In this document: positions 1 to 8,501 of the stretch, piece after piece
How the letters are laid out: the number at the start of each line of letters is the position of its first letter
How positions within the stretch are numbered: the first letter of the stretch is position 1
Assembly: GCF_963677305.1 (NCBI RefSeq)
Contig: NZ_OY781925.1
Coordinates: 1,265,001-1,329,000, forward strand
Source: an uncultured Holophaga sp.
GTDB lineage: Bacteria; Acidobacteriota; Holophagae; Holophagales; Holophagaceae
DNA length: 64,000 bases
Direction of reading: 5' to 3'
The notes under the pieces: generated by a model
Seen by the model: only the letters and a program-made list of their open reading frames with translations
Databases searched by the model: none
What the model was told of the DNA's origin: nothing
Position numbers and translations under genes: made by a program

Positions 1-1
1 C

Positions 2-568
2 CAGCGGCTGGTGGCCGATGTCCGCAGCTCCATGGGACCCTGCGACATCGTGGCCCTGGACAACGGGATGTACAAGATCTGGTTCGCCCGGAACTACCGT
101 GCGTGGAAGCCCAACACCCTCCTGCTGGACAACGCCCTGGCCACCATGGGCGCCGGACTGCCCTCCGCCATGGCCGCCAAGATGGTCTATCCCGAGAAGA
201 AGGTTCTGGCGGTCTGTGGTGACGGCGGCTTCATGATGAACAGTCAGGAGCTGGAGACGGCGGTCCGCCTCGGCCTGGACTTGGTCGTGCTCATCCTCAA
301 CAGCAACGGCTACGGCATGATCCAGTGGAAGCAGGCTGGCCAGGAACTGCCGAACTGGGGCCTGGACTTCGGGAACCCCGACTTCGTGAAGTATGCCGAG
401 GCCTACGGGGCCCACGGCCACCGCATCGAGCGCACCGAGGATCTCCGGTCCACCCTGGTGGAGTGCCTCAACGCCAAGGGGGTGCATGTCATCGAAGTCC
501 CCGTGGACTACAGTGAGAACGCCCGGGTCCTGACCCAGGAACTCGGCCAGAAGTCCTGCATCATTTAG
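2..568 (+). CDS. Acetolactate synthase-type ThDP enzyme, C-terminal part
   Basis: This is the last 188 codons of a thiamine-diphosphate enzyme; the reading frame is open to the window edge, so the gene begins upstream. The visible part is the pyrophosphate-binding domain: a GDGGFMMNSQELETA segment is the GDG...N cofactor motif, followed by NSNGYGMIQWKQ. This pattern is typical of acetolactate synthase large subunits and related decarboxylases, which join two pyruvates into acetolactate. The aldehyde dehydrogenase gene starts 8 bp downstream, so the two are probably cotranscribed. That could mean a role in aldehyde or keto-acid metabolism rather than branched-chain amino acid synthesis. The family is well supported; the exact substrate is not. 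Confidence 0.85.
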   Translation, partial: QRLVADVRSSMGPCDIVALDNGMYKIWFARNYRAWKPNTLLLDNALATMGAGLPSAMAAKMVYPEKKVLAVCGDGGFMMNSQELETAVRLGLDLVVLILNSNGYGMIQWKQAGQELPNWGLDFGNPDFVKYAEAYGAHGHRIERTEDLRSTLVECLNAKGVHVIEVPVDYSENARVLTQELGQKSCII

Positions 569-576
569 GAGTCCAG

Positions 577-2019
577 ATGTCCAAGTCAGTGGAAACCCAC
601 CCCATCTGGGTCTGCGGCCAGGCCGTGACCACCGAGCGGGTCCTGGAGGTCCTGAGCCCCTACTCCGGTGCTGTGGTCTACCGCACCTGCCTGGGCGGCG
701 AGGCGGAGTATGAGGCGGCGGTCCGTGGGGCCCAGGCTGTGCGCCAGGAGATGCAGGATCTCCCCGTGTTCAAGCGTCATGGGATCCTGATGCAGATCTC
801 GGAGGCCATCGATACCCATCGTGAGACCTTTGCCACCATCATGGCCCGGGAGTCGGGCAAGCCCTACAAGGTGGCCCTGGCCGAGGTGCAGCGCGCCGCC
901 CTCACCTTCCAGGTGAGCGCCGAAGAGGCCCGCCGCCTGCCCGGTGAGGTGATGAGCCTGGACTGGACGCCCGGCGGTGCCAAGAAGGAAGCCATCATCA
1001 AGTACTTCCCCGTGGGGATCGTGGCGGGCATCTCGCCCTTCAACTTCCCGCTGAACCTGGTGGCCCACAAGGTGGCACCCGCCATCGCGGCCGGCTGCCC
1101 CATCATCCTCAAGCCCGCTTCCAAGACCCCCGTCTCCGCCCTCTTCCTGGCCTCCCTCATCGCCCGGACCGAGCTGCCCAAGGGCGCCCTCTCGGTATTG
1201 CCCATGGATCGGGAGACCGGCAACCGCCTTGTGACCGACGAGTGCTTCGGCCTGCTCAGCTTCACTGGCTCGCCCGAGGTGGGCTGGGAGATGAAGAAAC
1301 ACTGCGGCAAGAAGAAAGTGGTCCTGGAGTTGGGTGGCAATGCCGGCGTCATCATCGACCAGGATGCCGACATGGAGCGGGCCGCAGCCCGAGCCGTCGT
1401 GGGGGCCTTCGGCAACACCGGCCAGAGCTGCATCCACACCCAGCGCATCCTGGTCCATGAGGCCCTCTTCGCAGCCTTCACCCGGCGTTTCGTGGAGCTG
1501 GCCTCCCTCCTCAAGGTCGGAGACCCCGAGGATCCGGAAGTGGACCTTTCGGCCGTCATCGATGAGAAGAATGCTCTGCGGCTGGAGGCCTGGATCCAGG
1601 AGGCCAAGGGTGACGGCGCCCAGGTGCTCCTGGGCGGACAGCGGCAGGGCAATGTGATCAGTCCGACCGTGCTCACCGGAACCAGGCCCAGCTCCAAGGT
1701 GTGCGCCCTCGAGACCTTCGGCCCCACGGTGGCCATCGAGCCCTTCTCGGACTTCCGGGCGGCCATTGATGCCATCAACGACTCCCCCTTTGGCCTCCAG
1801 GCCGGGGTCTTCACCTTCGACACCCGGAAGGTGCAGTACGCCTTCGAGCACCTGCATGTGGGCGGGGTCACCATCAATGAGGTGCCGACCTTCAGGGCCG
1901 AGCAGATGCCCTACGGCGGAGTGAAAGACTCGGGCATCGGTCGCGAGGGCCCCAAATACGCCATCCTCGACATGCTGGAGCCCCGGGTCCTGCTGCTGGA
2001 CCACGACGGGAGCTTTTGA
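577..2019 (+). CDS. NAD(P)-dependent aldehyde dehydrogenase
   Basis: A 480-residue, full-length member of the aldehyde dehydrogenase superfamily, which oxidises aldehydes to acids with NAD(P). Visible signatures are the FNFPLNLVAHKVAPA segment, the LKPASKTP cofactor-binding lysine region, FTGSPEVGW, the general-base glutamate near residue 251 (LELGGN) and the catalytic cysteine near residue 285 (GQSCIH). The sequence resembles lactaldehyde or non-phosphorylating glyceraldehyde-3-phosphate dehydrogenase types, but I cannot assign a substrate. The start ATG lies 8 bp after the preceding ThDP-enzyme stop, with GGAG just upstream, so the two form an operon. A strong hairpin follows the stop codon. 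Confidence 0.9.
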   Translation: MSKSVETHPIWVCGQAVTTERVLEVLSPYSGAVVYRTCLGGEAEYEAAVRGAQAVRQEMQDLPVFKRHGILMQISEAIDTHRETFATIMARESGKPYKVALAEVQRAALTFQVSAEEARRLPGEVMSLDWTPGGAKKEAIIKYFPVGIVAGISPFNFPLNLVAHKVAPAIAAGCPIILKPASKTPVSALFLASLIARTELPKGALSVLPMDRETGNRLVTDECFGLLSFTGSPEVGWEMKKHCGKKKVVLELGGNAGVIIDQDADMERAAARAVVGAFGNTGQSCIHTQRILVHEALFAAFTRRFVELASLLKVGDPEDPEVDLSAVIDEKNALRLEAWIQEAKGDGAQVLLGGQRQGNVISPTVLTGTRPSSKVCALETFGPTVAIEPFSDFRAAIDAINDSPFGLQAGVFTFDTRKVQYAFEHLHVGGVTINEVPTFRAEQMPYGGVKDSGIGREGPKYAILDMLEPRVLLLDHDGSF

Positions 2020-2052
2020 AGAGAGGCTCTGGGTCTGACCATTCATGGTCAG

Positions 2053-2099
2053 TGGGTGGATAGAAAATGGGGGGCCCCCGAAGGAGCCCCCTCCACCCA
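2053..2099 (+). terminator. Candidate terminator after the aldehyde dehydrogenase
   Basis: A two-part inverted repeat begins about 33 bp after the stop codon. TGGGTGGA (2053-2060) pairs with TCCACCCA (2092-2099), and GGGGGC (2070-2075) pairs with GCCCCC (2086-2091), with an asymmetric internal bulge. There is no T-run after it, so it may be a weak or protein-assisted terminator or an mRNA-stabilising structure. Confidence 0.45.
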
Positions 2100-2237
2100 A
2101 CCACTCCCAGACCGGACGATTCCGATAAGAGAGCCCGCCGTTACCCAGGGGAGGGACACGGCCTTGCACTCATTCCAGTGCGGTGAACCAGGGCTGGGTT
2201 CCAGGGGGTCGGAAAAGTTTTTAAATTAATAGTTAAT

Positions 2238-2265
2238 TTTACATTCGGCGCTTCCGGTGTATGCT
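2238..2265 (+). promoter_or_regulatory. Putative sigma-70-type promoter
   Basis: TTTACA (2238-2243) and TATGCT (2260-2265) are separated by 16 bp, inside a short AT-rich patch that contrasts with the GC-rich surroundings. It lies 25 bp upstream of the ATG of the small periplasmic protein. Each box matches its consensus in about four or five of six positions. Confidence 0.45.
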
Positions 2266-2290
2266 GAAGGCCGCTCATCCGGAGGTGAAC

Positions 2291-2764
2291 ATGAGCCGAC
2301 TCTCCCTGCCCCTTGCCGCCCTGATCTGCCTGGCCCCCGCCGCAGCCCAGGCTGGCGTTGATGTCCGCATTGATATCGGGCTCCCGCTTGCTCCCCGTCT
2401 CGTTGTCGTCGAACCCGGTGTCCAGGTGGTGGAAGGCTTTCAGGATGAAGTCTTCTTCTATGGTGGCTGGTACTGGTGCCGTCGTTCCGACGGCTGGTAC
2501 CGTGCGCGCCGCCCGCGGGACCGCTTCGCCTTCATCCCCCCCCGCCGTGTCCCCCGCTCCCTCTTCCGTCAGCCCGAGGGCCGCTACCGCAACTGGCATG
2601 GCCCCCAGGGACGCCCTGCCGAGGTTCACCAGCGCAACGAGATGAGGCGTGAGGAGCGCCGCGATATGCGCCAGGAGAACCGTCACGACAACCGGCAGGA
2701 TCGTCGGGAAGATCGTCGTGAAGATCGTCGTGAAGATCGTGGGGATCACGGGCAGAAACACTAG
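2291..2764 (+). CDS. Small secreted basic protein with RRED repeats
   Basis: A 157-residue protein that I do not recognise by function. The ATG at 2291 is chosen because GGAGGTG sits 5-10 bp upstream and the protein then begins with a clear signal peptide (MSRLSLPLAALICLAPAAAQA). After the signal comes a short beta-rich segment with FFYGGWYWCRR and GWYRARRP, like the small YXWYRR-type periplasmic proteins often annotated as hypothetical. The C-terminal third is low-complexity and charged, with tandem RRED units encoded by a 12-bp repeat at about 2700-2745. It stands alone, with its own promoter and a downstream hairpin. It may bind metal, nucleic acid or envelope polymers, but that is a guess. 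Confidence 0.75.
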   Translation: MSRLSLPLAALICLAPAAAQAGVDVRIDIGLPLAPRLVVVEPGVQVVEGFQDEVFFYGGWYWCRRSDGWYRARRPRDRFAFIPPRRVPRSLFRQPEGRYRNWHGPQGRPAEVHQRNEMRREERRDMRQENRHDNRQDRREDRREDRREDRGDHGQKH

Positions 2765-2800
2765 GAATTTTTCGGTAAATTTTACGAGCAGGCCCTTTCC

Positions 2801-2821
2801 TGGCGGGACTTGGTCCCGCCA
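2801..2821. terminator. Perfect hairpin between the secreted protein and glgC
   Basis: TGGCGGGAC (2801-2809) and GTCCCGCCA (2813-2821) form a perfect 9-bp stem with a 3-nt loop, 36 bp after the stop codon. No T-run follows. It may end transcription of the upstream gene or lie in the glgC leader. Confidence 0.5.
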
Positions 2822-2849
2822 GCGGTCATAATGGGACCGGAGAGGTTAC

Positions 2850-4103
2850 ATGCCTGCACACACGGACGTCTTGGCGGTCATTCTCGGTGGTGGAAGGGGG
2901 ACGCGACTGCACCCCCTGACCGGCATGCGGTCCAAGCCTGCCGTGCCCATCGCCGGCAAGTACCGGCTCATCGACATCCCCATCAGCAACTGCATCAACT
3001 CGGGGATCTTCAAGGTCCATGTGTTGACCCAGTTCAACTCGGTGAGCCTGCACCGCCACATCACCAGCACCTACAAGTTCGACGCCTTCCACACGGGCTT
3101 CGTGGAGGTACTGGCCGCGGAACAAACCCCCACCAGCGAGACCTGGTACCAGGGCACCGCCGATGCCATCCGCAAGCAGCTCTTCGAGATCCAGGCGGCG
3201 CGGGTGGACCATGTCCTGGTGCTGGCCGGTGACCATCTCTACCGCATGAACTACGCCAGGATGCTCGCGCAGCATGTGGCCTCCGACGCTGACATCACCG
3301 TTGCCCTGCAGCCCATCCGTCGCGAGGACGCCCCCCGCTTCGGCCTCCTGAAGCGCCGGGAGGACGGCCGGGTGGTGGACTTCGTCGAGAAGCCCAAGGA
3401 CCCCGTCGTCCAGGAGACGATGAAGTGCCGGGACGACGAGGAGCGCCCCTTCCTGGGCTCCATGGGGATCTACGTCTTCAAGATCGGTGCCCTGGTGGAC
3501 TTGCTCCTGGAGCACCCCGATTACGATGATTTCGGCAAGGATGTGATCCCCCACGCCATCCGCCACCGCCCAGTGCAGGGCTTCGACTTCGACGGGTACT
3601 GGGAGGACATCGGCACCATCCGCTCCTTCTACGACACCAACCTGGAACTCACCCAGCCCAACCCCCCCTTCAGCTTCTACGACGCCAAGGCCCCCATCTA
3701 CACCCACTCCCGCTTCCTGCCTGGCTCCATGGTCCGGAACAGCCGCATCGACCGGGCCCTCATCACCGAGGGTTGCGTCCTCGAAGACGCCGAGATCATC
3801 CACTCCATCATCGGCCTGCGCAGCCTGGTGGGTGCAGGGTCCCTGGTGAAGGACACCATCCTGATGGGCGCGGACTACTACGACACCCGCCCCCATGACA
3901 TCGGCATGGGGATTGGAAAGAACTGTCACATCGAGGGTGCCATCCTGGACAAGAACGTCCGGGTCGGGGACGGCTCACGTATCATGCCCTTCCCGCGGGG
4001 CATGGATCTGGATCATGGCAGCTTCGTGGTCCAGGACGGTATCGTCGTCATTCCCAAGGGCACCATCCTGCCCCCCGGCACCTACATCGGACCTCAGGTA
4101 TGA
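2850..4103 (+). CDS. glgC: Glucose-1-phosphate adenylyltransferase
   Basis: A 417-residue ADP-glucose pyrophosphorylase, which makes ADP-glucose from ATP and glucose-1-phosphate, the committed step of bacterial glycogen synthesis. The N-terminus carries the nucleotide-binding GGGRGTRLHPLTGMRSKPAV signature, and YRLIDIPISNCINSGI and WYQGTADA follow as in the family. The C-terminal third is the left-handed beta-helix domain that carries regulatory sites (GAILDKNVRVGDGSRI). Length matches the family. A GGAGAGG ribosome-binding site lies 7 bp before the ATG. The last 4 bp overlap the start of xseA, an unusual pairing that suggests cotranscription rather than a shared pathway. Confidence 0.95.
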   Translation: MPAHTDVLAVILGGGRGTRLHPLTGMRSKPAVPIAGKYRLIDIPISNCINSGIFKVHVLTQFNSVSLHRHITSTYKFDAFHTGFVEVLAAEQTPTSETWYQGTADAIRKQLFEIQAARVDHVLVLAGDHLYRMNYARMLAQHVASDADITVALQPIRREDAPRFGLLKRREDGRVVDFVEKPKDPVVQETMKCRDDEERPFLGSMGIYVFKIGALVDLLLEHPDYDDFGKDVIPHAIRHRPVQGFDFDGYWEDIGTIRSFYDTNLELTQPNPPFSFYDAKAPIYTHSRFLPGSMVRNSRIDRALITEGCVLEDAEIIHSIIGLRSLVGAGSLVKDTILMGADYYDTRPHDIGMGIGKNCHIEGAILDKNVRVGDGSRIMPFPRGMDLDHGSFVVQDGIVVIPKGTILPPGTYIGPQV

Positions 4104-5413
4104 CCGAAGGACCCCTCACCGTCCGGGCCTTCCTGGAGGAGGTCAAGCGGTGTGTGGAGCACCCCTTCACCGGCGTCTCGGTCGAGGGGGAGGTGGCCAA
4201 TTCCCGGAATTCCGGGAGGCACTGGTATTTCACCCTCCGGGAGGAGGGGGCCTCGGTGCCGTGTGCCGTCTGGGCCAGTCAGCAGCGCAGCATCGGAGCC
4301 GCTCCCCGGGATGGCGAGCGCATCGTCGTGCAGGGCAGCCTCAACCTGTACGTCGCCGGAGGCAGCCTCACCCTGGTGGTGAGCCGGATCCGGCGCGCCG
4401 GCCTGGGGGATCTGCAGGCCCGGCTCCGGGAGCTGGAGGCCGAGCTCCGCAGACGGGGGCTCTTCGATCGTCCCCGGCGGCCCCTCCCGCGCTTCCCCAA
4501 GCGCATAGGCGTGGTGGCGGCCCTGGGGGGGGCCGCCCTCCGGGACATCCTGGAGGTCACCCGTCGCCGCGCCCCGGGGATTGACCTGCTCATCGCCCCG
4601 GCAGCCGCCCAGGGGGAGCGCTCGGTGCCCGAGAACCTCATGGCCCTCCAGGAGATCCAGGACCCCTTCTGGGACTGCGACCTGATCCTCCTCGCCCGGG
4701 GGGGCGGGAGTCTCGAGGACCTCTGGGGCTACAACGACCCGGCCTTGGTGGAGGCGGTGGCCAGCTGTCGGGTTCCGGTCATCACCGGGGTGGGGCACGA
4801 GATTGACACCACCCTGGTGGACCTGGCCGCCGACAGGCGTGCGGCCACCCCCAGCCAGGCGGCTGAGCTGGCCACCCCTGACCGGCGGCAGCTGGCCAGT
4901 GAGCTGGCCCGCCGGACCGAGGCGCTGCACGCCCGGCTGGCCTGGCGTCTCCAGGGCTTCGAGTCCACCCTGAATCTCATGGTGGACCGGGGCCTGTTGC
5001 GCTGCGACCCTGCCGGAACTGTCCGGGCCCGCCTGGAGACCCTGGGGCGCCGCCTGGAGGAGGCCCAGCCCCTGAGGCGCCTTGACCGCGCGGCCCACCG
5101 CTGGTCCCTGCTCAGGCAGAGGCTGGGCCACGCCGCAGGCCGCGCAGCAGGCGAGGGAGAAGGCCCCCGCCGGGCGGAGGCCAGCCACAGGCTTCAGGTG
5201 GCGGCAGAGCGGCAGCTTGCCCAGCTCCGGGAACGCTTATCCATCCTCTCGGCCCGTCTTCAGGGCCTGGATCCCACCCGGCCTCTGCAGCGGGGTTTTG
5301 TAATGGTCCGGGGAGGCGATGGCCAACCTGTCAAGAGCGCCGGTCTCCTGCCCCCCCAGGCTGTTGCGACCCTGGTCTGGGCCGATGGCGAGCGACAGGC
5401 TGTGCTGGACTGA
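4100..5413 (+). CDS. xseA: Exodeoxyribonuclease VII large subunit
   Basis: A 437-residue XseA, the catalytic large subunit of the nuclease that degrades single-stranded DNA to oligonucleotides in repair. The N-terminal OB-fold is recognisable (VSVEGEVANSRNSGRHWYFT). The catalytic domain follows with VVAALGGAALRDILEV, ARGGGSLEDLWGYNDP and TGVGHEIDTTLVDLAADRRA, then a coiled-coil C-terminus ending in RGFVMVRGGDGQPV. It overlaps glgC by 4 bp (ATGA). The small subunit gene xseB is not nearby. Its TGA stop lies at the left end of an inverted repeat that extends to 5663. Confidence 0.95.
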   Translation: MTEGPLTVRAFLEEVKRCVEHPFTGVSVEGEVANSRNSGRHWYFTLREEGASVPCAVWASQQRSIGAAPRDGERIVVQGSLNLYVAGGSLTLVVSRIRRAGLGDLQARLRELEAELRRRGLFDRPRRPLPRFPKRIGVVAALGGAALRDILEVTRRRAPGIDLLIAPAAAQGERSVPENLMALQEIQDPFWDCDLILLARGGGSLEDLWGYNDPALVEAVASCRVPVITGVGHEIDTTLVDLAADRRAATPSQAAELATPDRRQLASELARRTEALHARLAWRLQGFESTLNLMVDRGLLRCDPAGTVRARLETLGRRLEEAQPLRRLDRAAHRWSLLRQRLGHAAGRAAGEGEGPRRAEASHRLQVAAERQLAQLRERLSILSARLQGLDPTRPLQRGFVMVRGGDGQPVKSAGLLPPQAVATLVWADGERQAVLD

Positions 5414-5663
5414 GCCCGGATTCTGCAATTGAGTCATCTGAGGCCTGGGCAAGGCCCGGAGTAAAGCCCAGGCGGCTGACACTCATCGGGAGCCGTTTGG
5501 TACCCAAGACGAACTGGGCTCTGAGTTTCCTGTGCGCCTGGATCGCGAGTTCATCATCGCCTGTAGCCTGCAGTCATCCTCTTCATCTTGGCTGAATAAA
5601 GTGCGTTTCAAGCCTGGATGAAGGGGATGGCCCTGCGCCGGGAGTCAATGCAGAATCCGGGCT
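5413..5663. mobile_element. MITE-like unit with terminal inverted repeats
   Basis: A gene-free gap of about 320 bp is mostly occupied by a unit bounded by perfect 15-bp inverted repeats (5413-5427 and 5649-5663, sequence AGCCCGGATTCTGCA on the left). The match continues inward for about 8 bp with one indel and one mismatch. There is no open frame of note inside. An internal hairpin pairs GCCTGGGC (5443-5450) with GCCCAGGC (5466-5473). The size, paired ends and lack of coding capacity suggest a non-autonomous insertion sequence derivative. The left end overlaps the last base of the xseA stop codon. No clear target-site duplication is visible. Confidence 0.5.
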
Positions 5664-5733
5664 GAGGTGGGTGGCTCTGCCATGACATCGCATGGGGTTC
5701 ACAGGGGGCGCAGCGACCAGGTGATCCCCCGGC

Positions 5734-7428
5734 TCAGCTGACGACGCGGTTGCGACCCCGGCGCTTGGCTTCGTACATATTGAGGTCGGCCTGCCGGGTG
5801 AGGTCCTCGATGCGGGAGATCTCACTCGGCCAGGCGGTGGCCACACCCAGACTGATGGTCACGTGTCCGGCCACAGGCGAGAAGCTGTGGGGCATCCGCA
5901 GACCTTCGACGGCTCTCCGGATCGCCCCCGCCACTTGACGGGCGCCCTCCAGGTCCGTCTCCGGCAGGATGCAGACGAACTCCTCCCCTCCATAGCGGGC
6001 GGCCAGGTCCCCAGGACGGTGGAGGCTGTCGGCCATGGCCCGGGCCACCTGGCGCAGGCAGTCATCTCCCATCAGGTGTCCGTAGCCATCGTTGAAGCAC
6101 TTGAAGTAGTCCACATCCCCCATGACCAGGGACAGGGGGTTCCCCGAGCGGCCGCAGCGGAGCCACTCCTGCTGAAGCTGTTCGTCATACCGGCGGCGGT
6201 TGGCGATCCCTGTGAGTCCGTCCAGCAGGGTCAGGGCCTTGAGGTGCTCCCGGCTCCGCTTGAGCTCGAGGTGGTGTCTGACCCGGGCCGCAAGCACGGG
6301 CGGGCTGATGGGCTTGATGATGAAGTCCGAGGCACCCCCCGCCAGGGCCAGGGCCTCGTCCGTATCCCCGCTCAAGGCAGTGAGGAAGAGCACGGGGATC
6401 TCCTTCGTGGCCGGGTCCTCCTTGAGGGCTCGGCAGACCTCGAAGCCGTTCAGGCCCGGCATGATCACGTCGAGCAGGATCAGGTCCGGCGTGGCCTCCC
6501 GGGCGAGCCTCAGGGCTTCGATCCCATCGGAGGCCAGGATGACTTCATGCTCGCGGACGAGGATGGTGCGGATCAGGTGCCGGATGGTCCTGGAGTCGTC
6601 GGCAGCCAGGATGGTGCATCGCTCCGAGCTGGGTTTGGGTGGCTGGAGGTTCCTGTTCAGCGCATCGACTGATGTCTCGTGGCGGAGGGCGGGGCTGTTG
6701 TCCGGCAGGGTCAGGATGAGGGACGCAGTGCCGCCCGGGCTGTGTTCGATGGCGAAGCCTCCTCCGAGGCAGTTCTCGGCGAGGAGGCGGGCCGAGGCGA
6801 GGAAGGGGCAGGACTGGAGCCCGGCTCCCGGGTCCTGGAAGCGGAGGTGGAAGTGGCGCAGCTTGCCGCTCCGCTCCATCCAGAGGCGCAGGGGGGAGCC
6901 CTCCGGGGCCAGGGCCTCCGCCGACTTCACCATGAAGATGAGGGCTGAGGAGAGGACGCTGGGATCGGTGAGGAAGGGATGGCTGGGTTCGATATGGATG
7001 TCCAGACGGCGCTGGCGGGCGAGCTCCTGGTGGAGGAAGGCCGAGCGGACCTCGTCCAGGATCTCGGCAGAGACCACCATGCGCCGCTCCTCGACCAGCA
7101 GCCCCGCCTCGGCCAGATGGACCAGTCTGCGCAGGAAGACTTCATTGTTCTGGCGCTGGGTGAGGTCCATGAGCTGGCTTGCCTGCATGCGGTCGGCAGA
7201 GGTGCCGTCCGAACCCAGTTCCCTGGAGAGATCGGCCAGGGATGCCAGGAGTTCCCGCGTCACCGGATGCCCGGCGCAGGTGCTCGGCAGGTGCTGCTCC
7301 GCGGCTGCGGAGGCGGGTGCGTCGGGCTGGTGGGCGGGGTCGGGTGTCAGGCTCACGGAGAGGGCTCGGGAAGGGCAGGGGTCCAAGGGTCCATTTTTAC
7401 CCAGAATGGGTCCTTGGATGGCTTCCAT
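5734..7428 (-). CDS. Response regulator-diguanylate cyclase (REC-GGDEF)
   Basis: A protein of about 564 residues from the chosen ATG; longer in-frame starts exist but would run into the upstream radical SAM gene. Residues about 265-385 are a receiver domain with the acidic pair (ADDSR), the phosphorylation site in LILLDVIMPGLNG and the conserved lysine in FIIKPISP. The last 165 residues are a GGDEF domain with an active GGEEF signature and an RPGD motif five residues before it, which fits the inhibitory c-di-GMP-binding site. The first 250 residues contain a region resembling a degenerate histidine-kinase ATPase fold (EALAPEGSPLRLWM, SPGGTASLILTLP). It likely makes c-di-GMP under phosphorylation control. 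No partner kinase is adjacent. Confidence 0.85.
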   Translation of the reverse strand: MEAIQGPILGKNGPLDPCPSRALSVSLTPDPAHQPDAPASAAAEQHLPSTCAGHPVTRELLASLADLSRELGSDGTSADRMQASQLMDLTQRQNNEVFLRRLVHLAEAGLLVEERRMVVSAEILDEVRSAFLHQELARQRRLDIHIEPSHPFLTDPSVLSSALIFMVKSAEALAPEGSPLRLWMERSGKLRHFHLRFQDPGAGLQSCPFLASARLLAENCLGGGFAIEHSPGGTASLILTLPDNSPALRHETSVDALNRNLQPPKPSSERCTILAADDSRTIRHLIRTILVREHEVILASDGIEALRLAREATPDLILLDVIMPGLNGFEVCRALKEDPATKEIPVLFLTALSGDTDEALALAGGASDFIIKPISPPVLAARVRHHLELKRSREHLKALTLLDGLTGIANRRRYDEQLQQEWLRCGRSGNPLSLVMGDVDYFKCFNDGYGHLMGDDCLRQVARAMADSLHRPGDLAARYGGEEFVCILPETDLEGARQVAGAIRRAVEGLRMPHSFSPVAGHVTISLGVATAWPSEISRIEDLTRQADLNMYEAKRRGRNRVVS

Positions 7429-7538
7429 TTGCGGGCCCCCGGTTATTGGCAGAGCGGATATCGCTGCCCGCCGATCGTCAGCTGGCCTTCCCTGGCTGGA
7501 GACCGTGGGACGGCCCCTCTGCGGAGTCACGGCGGACC

Positions 7539-8426
7539 TCAGAAAAGGGGAGGGTGCTGGGCCTCGGGGCGGGGTCTGGGGAAGGCGCGGCCAGGGCGGT
7601 CGGGGGGGGGAAGGGGACGCTGCTGCTGGGGCAGCTCCCGGTGGAAGGCCTCCCGCACCTGCTCCGCATAGTCCGGCGACAGGATGTGCTCCCAACCCCG
7701 CTCCTCCAGCAAGGCCCGGAAGGGATCCCGGTCCAGCAGCCGCAGGCGGCCCACCCAGGCGCTGCTGGCACCGCAGGCTGCGGCCCTTCGGGCGAAGATC
7801 GCCGGGTTGTCCACCGGCAGGAGAGGGCTCACCGCCACGCCCACCCGGATCCCGCCCCGGGCAAGCCGCTCCATGGTGGACCAGCGGGTGGGGATGGCCG
7901 GTGCCCTCGGCTCGGCCACCTGGCGCACCGTGTCGTCGTCCGTGGGGATGGAGAGGCCCACCGAGAGCCTGGGACCGAAGTCCCGCAGCAGTTCCAGATC
8001 CTGAAGCACCAGCGCCGAGCGGGTGTGGAGGACCACCTTGGGGCTTCCCAGCTCCAGAAGGATCTTCAGGCAGGCTCGGGTCAGACGGAACTCCCGCTCC
8101 AGGGGCTGGTAGGGATCCGTGGCGGTGGAGAGGAAGATCGAGGCACCCCGGAGGCGATGACGCTGGGCCCAGAGGAGTTCAGGGGCGTTGGTCTTGGGGG
8201 CGATCCAGCGGCCCCAGTCCTCCCGTGGATGGAAGGGGTCGGGGTAGCCCCGGACATAGCAGTAGCGGCAACCGTGGGAGCAGCCGCGGTAGGGGCTCAG
8301 GGCGAAGCCGAAGCCCAGGCGCTCGTCCCGCTGGGGCCTGAGGATGCTGCGGGCCTCCCCGGGCTCCACCAGGCACTCCCCGAAGAGGAGGGGGGCTTGC
8401 GGCTCGGTATCAAAGAGGCTGGCCAT
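7539..8426 (-). CDS. Radical SAM protein, SplB/Rv2578c-like
   Basis: A radical SAM enzyme of about 295 residues. The iron-sulfur cluster motif is visible as GCSHGCRYCYVRGYP (CxxxCxxC), preceded by LGFGFALSPYRG and followed by FLSTATDPYQPLE, a pattern shared by proteins annotated as spore-photoproduct-lyase-like or Rv2578c-like. The function of this group is not settled; true photolyase activity should not be assumed. The start is uncertain: ATG at 8426 is used because homologous sequence begins soon after it, while ATG at 8480 is also open. Neither has a good ribosome-binding site. It reads away from the YjdF-type gene and lies 110 bp upstream of the GGDEF gene. Confidence 0.8.
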   Translation of the reverse strand: MASLFDTEPQAPLLFGECLVEPGEARSILRPQRDERLGFGFALSPYRGCSHGCRYCYVRGYPDPFHPREDWGRWIAPKTNAPELLWAQRHRLRGASIFLSTATDPYQPLEREFRLTRACLKILLELGSPKVVLHTRSALVLQDLELLRDFGPRLSVGLSIPTDDDTVRQVAEPRAPAIPTRWSTMERLARGGIRVGVAVSPLLPVDNPAIFARRAAACGASSAWVGRLRLLDRDPFRALLEERGWEHILSPDYAEQVREAFHRELPQQQRPLPPPDRPGRAFPRPRPEAQHPPLF

Positions 8427-8501
8427 GGGTTGATATTCGTCAAAAATTCGCCAGACTGCAACCAGAAAGTGCTGTGTCATGCTGGGGCCACAGGGGGGGG
8501 C

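Noticed and set aside
586..2169. A 527-codon open frame antisense to the aldehyde dehydrogenase
   Set aside because: Low-complexity His/Gly/Leu-rich translation with no family signature; the opposite strand encodes an intact enzyme.
2700..2745. 12-bp tandem repeat as a separate DNA element
   Set aside because: It lies in frame inside the small secreted protein gene and encodes the RRED repeats, so it is part of the coding sequence.
6200..8341. A 713-codon plus-strand frame opposite the GGDEF and radical SAM genes
   Set aside because: It spans two well-supported genes on the other strand, and its Arg/Ser/Pro-rich translation is typical of a shadow frame.
7539..8426. Radical SAM protein as a true spore photoproduct lyase
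   Set aside because: The sequence fits the broader SplB-like group; nothing else in the window indicates sporulation, so the specific function is not claimed.
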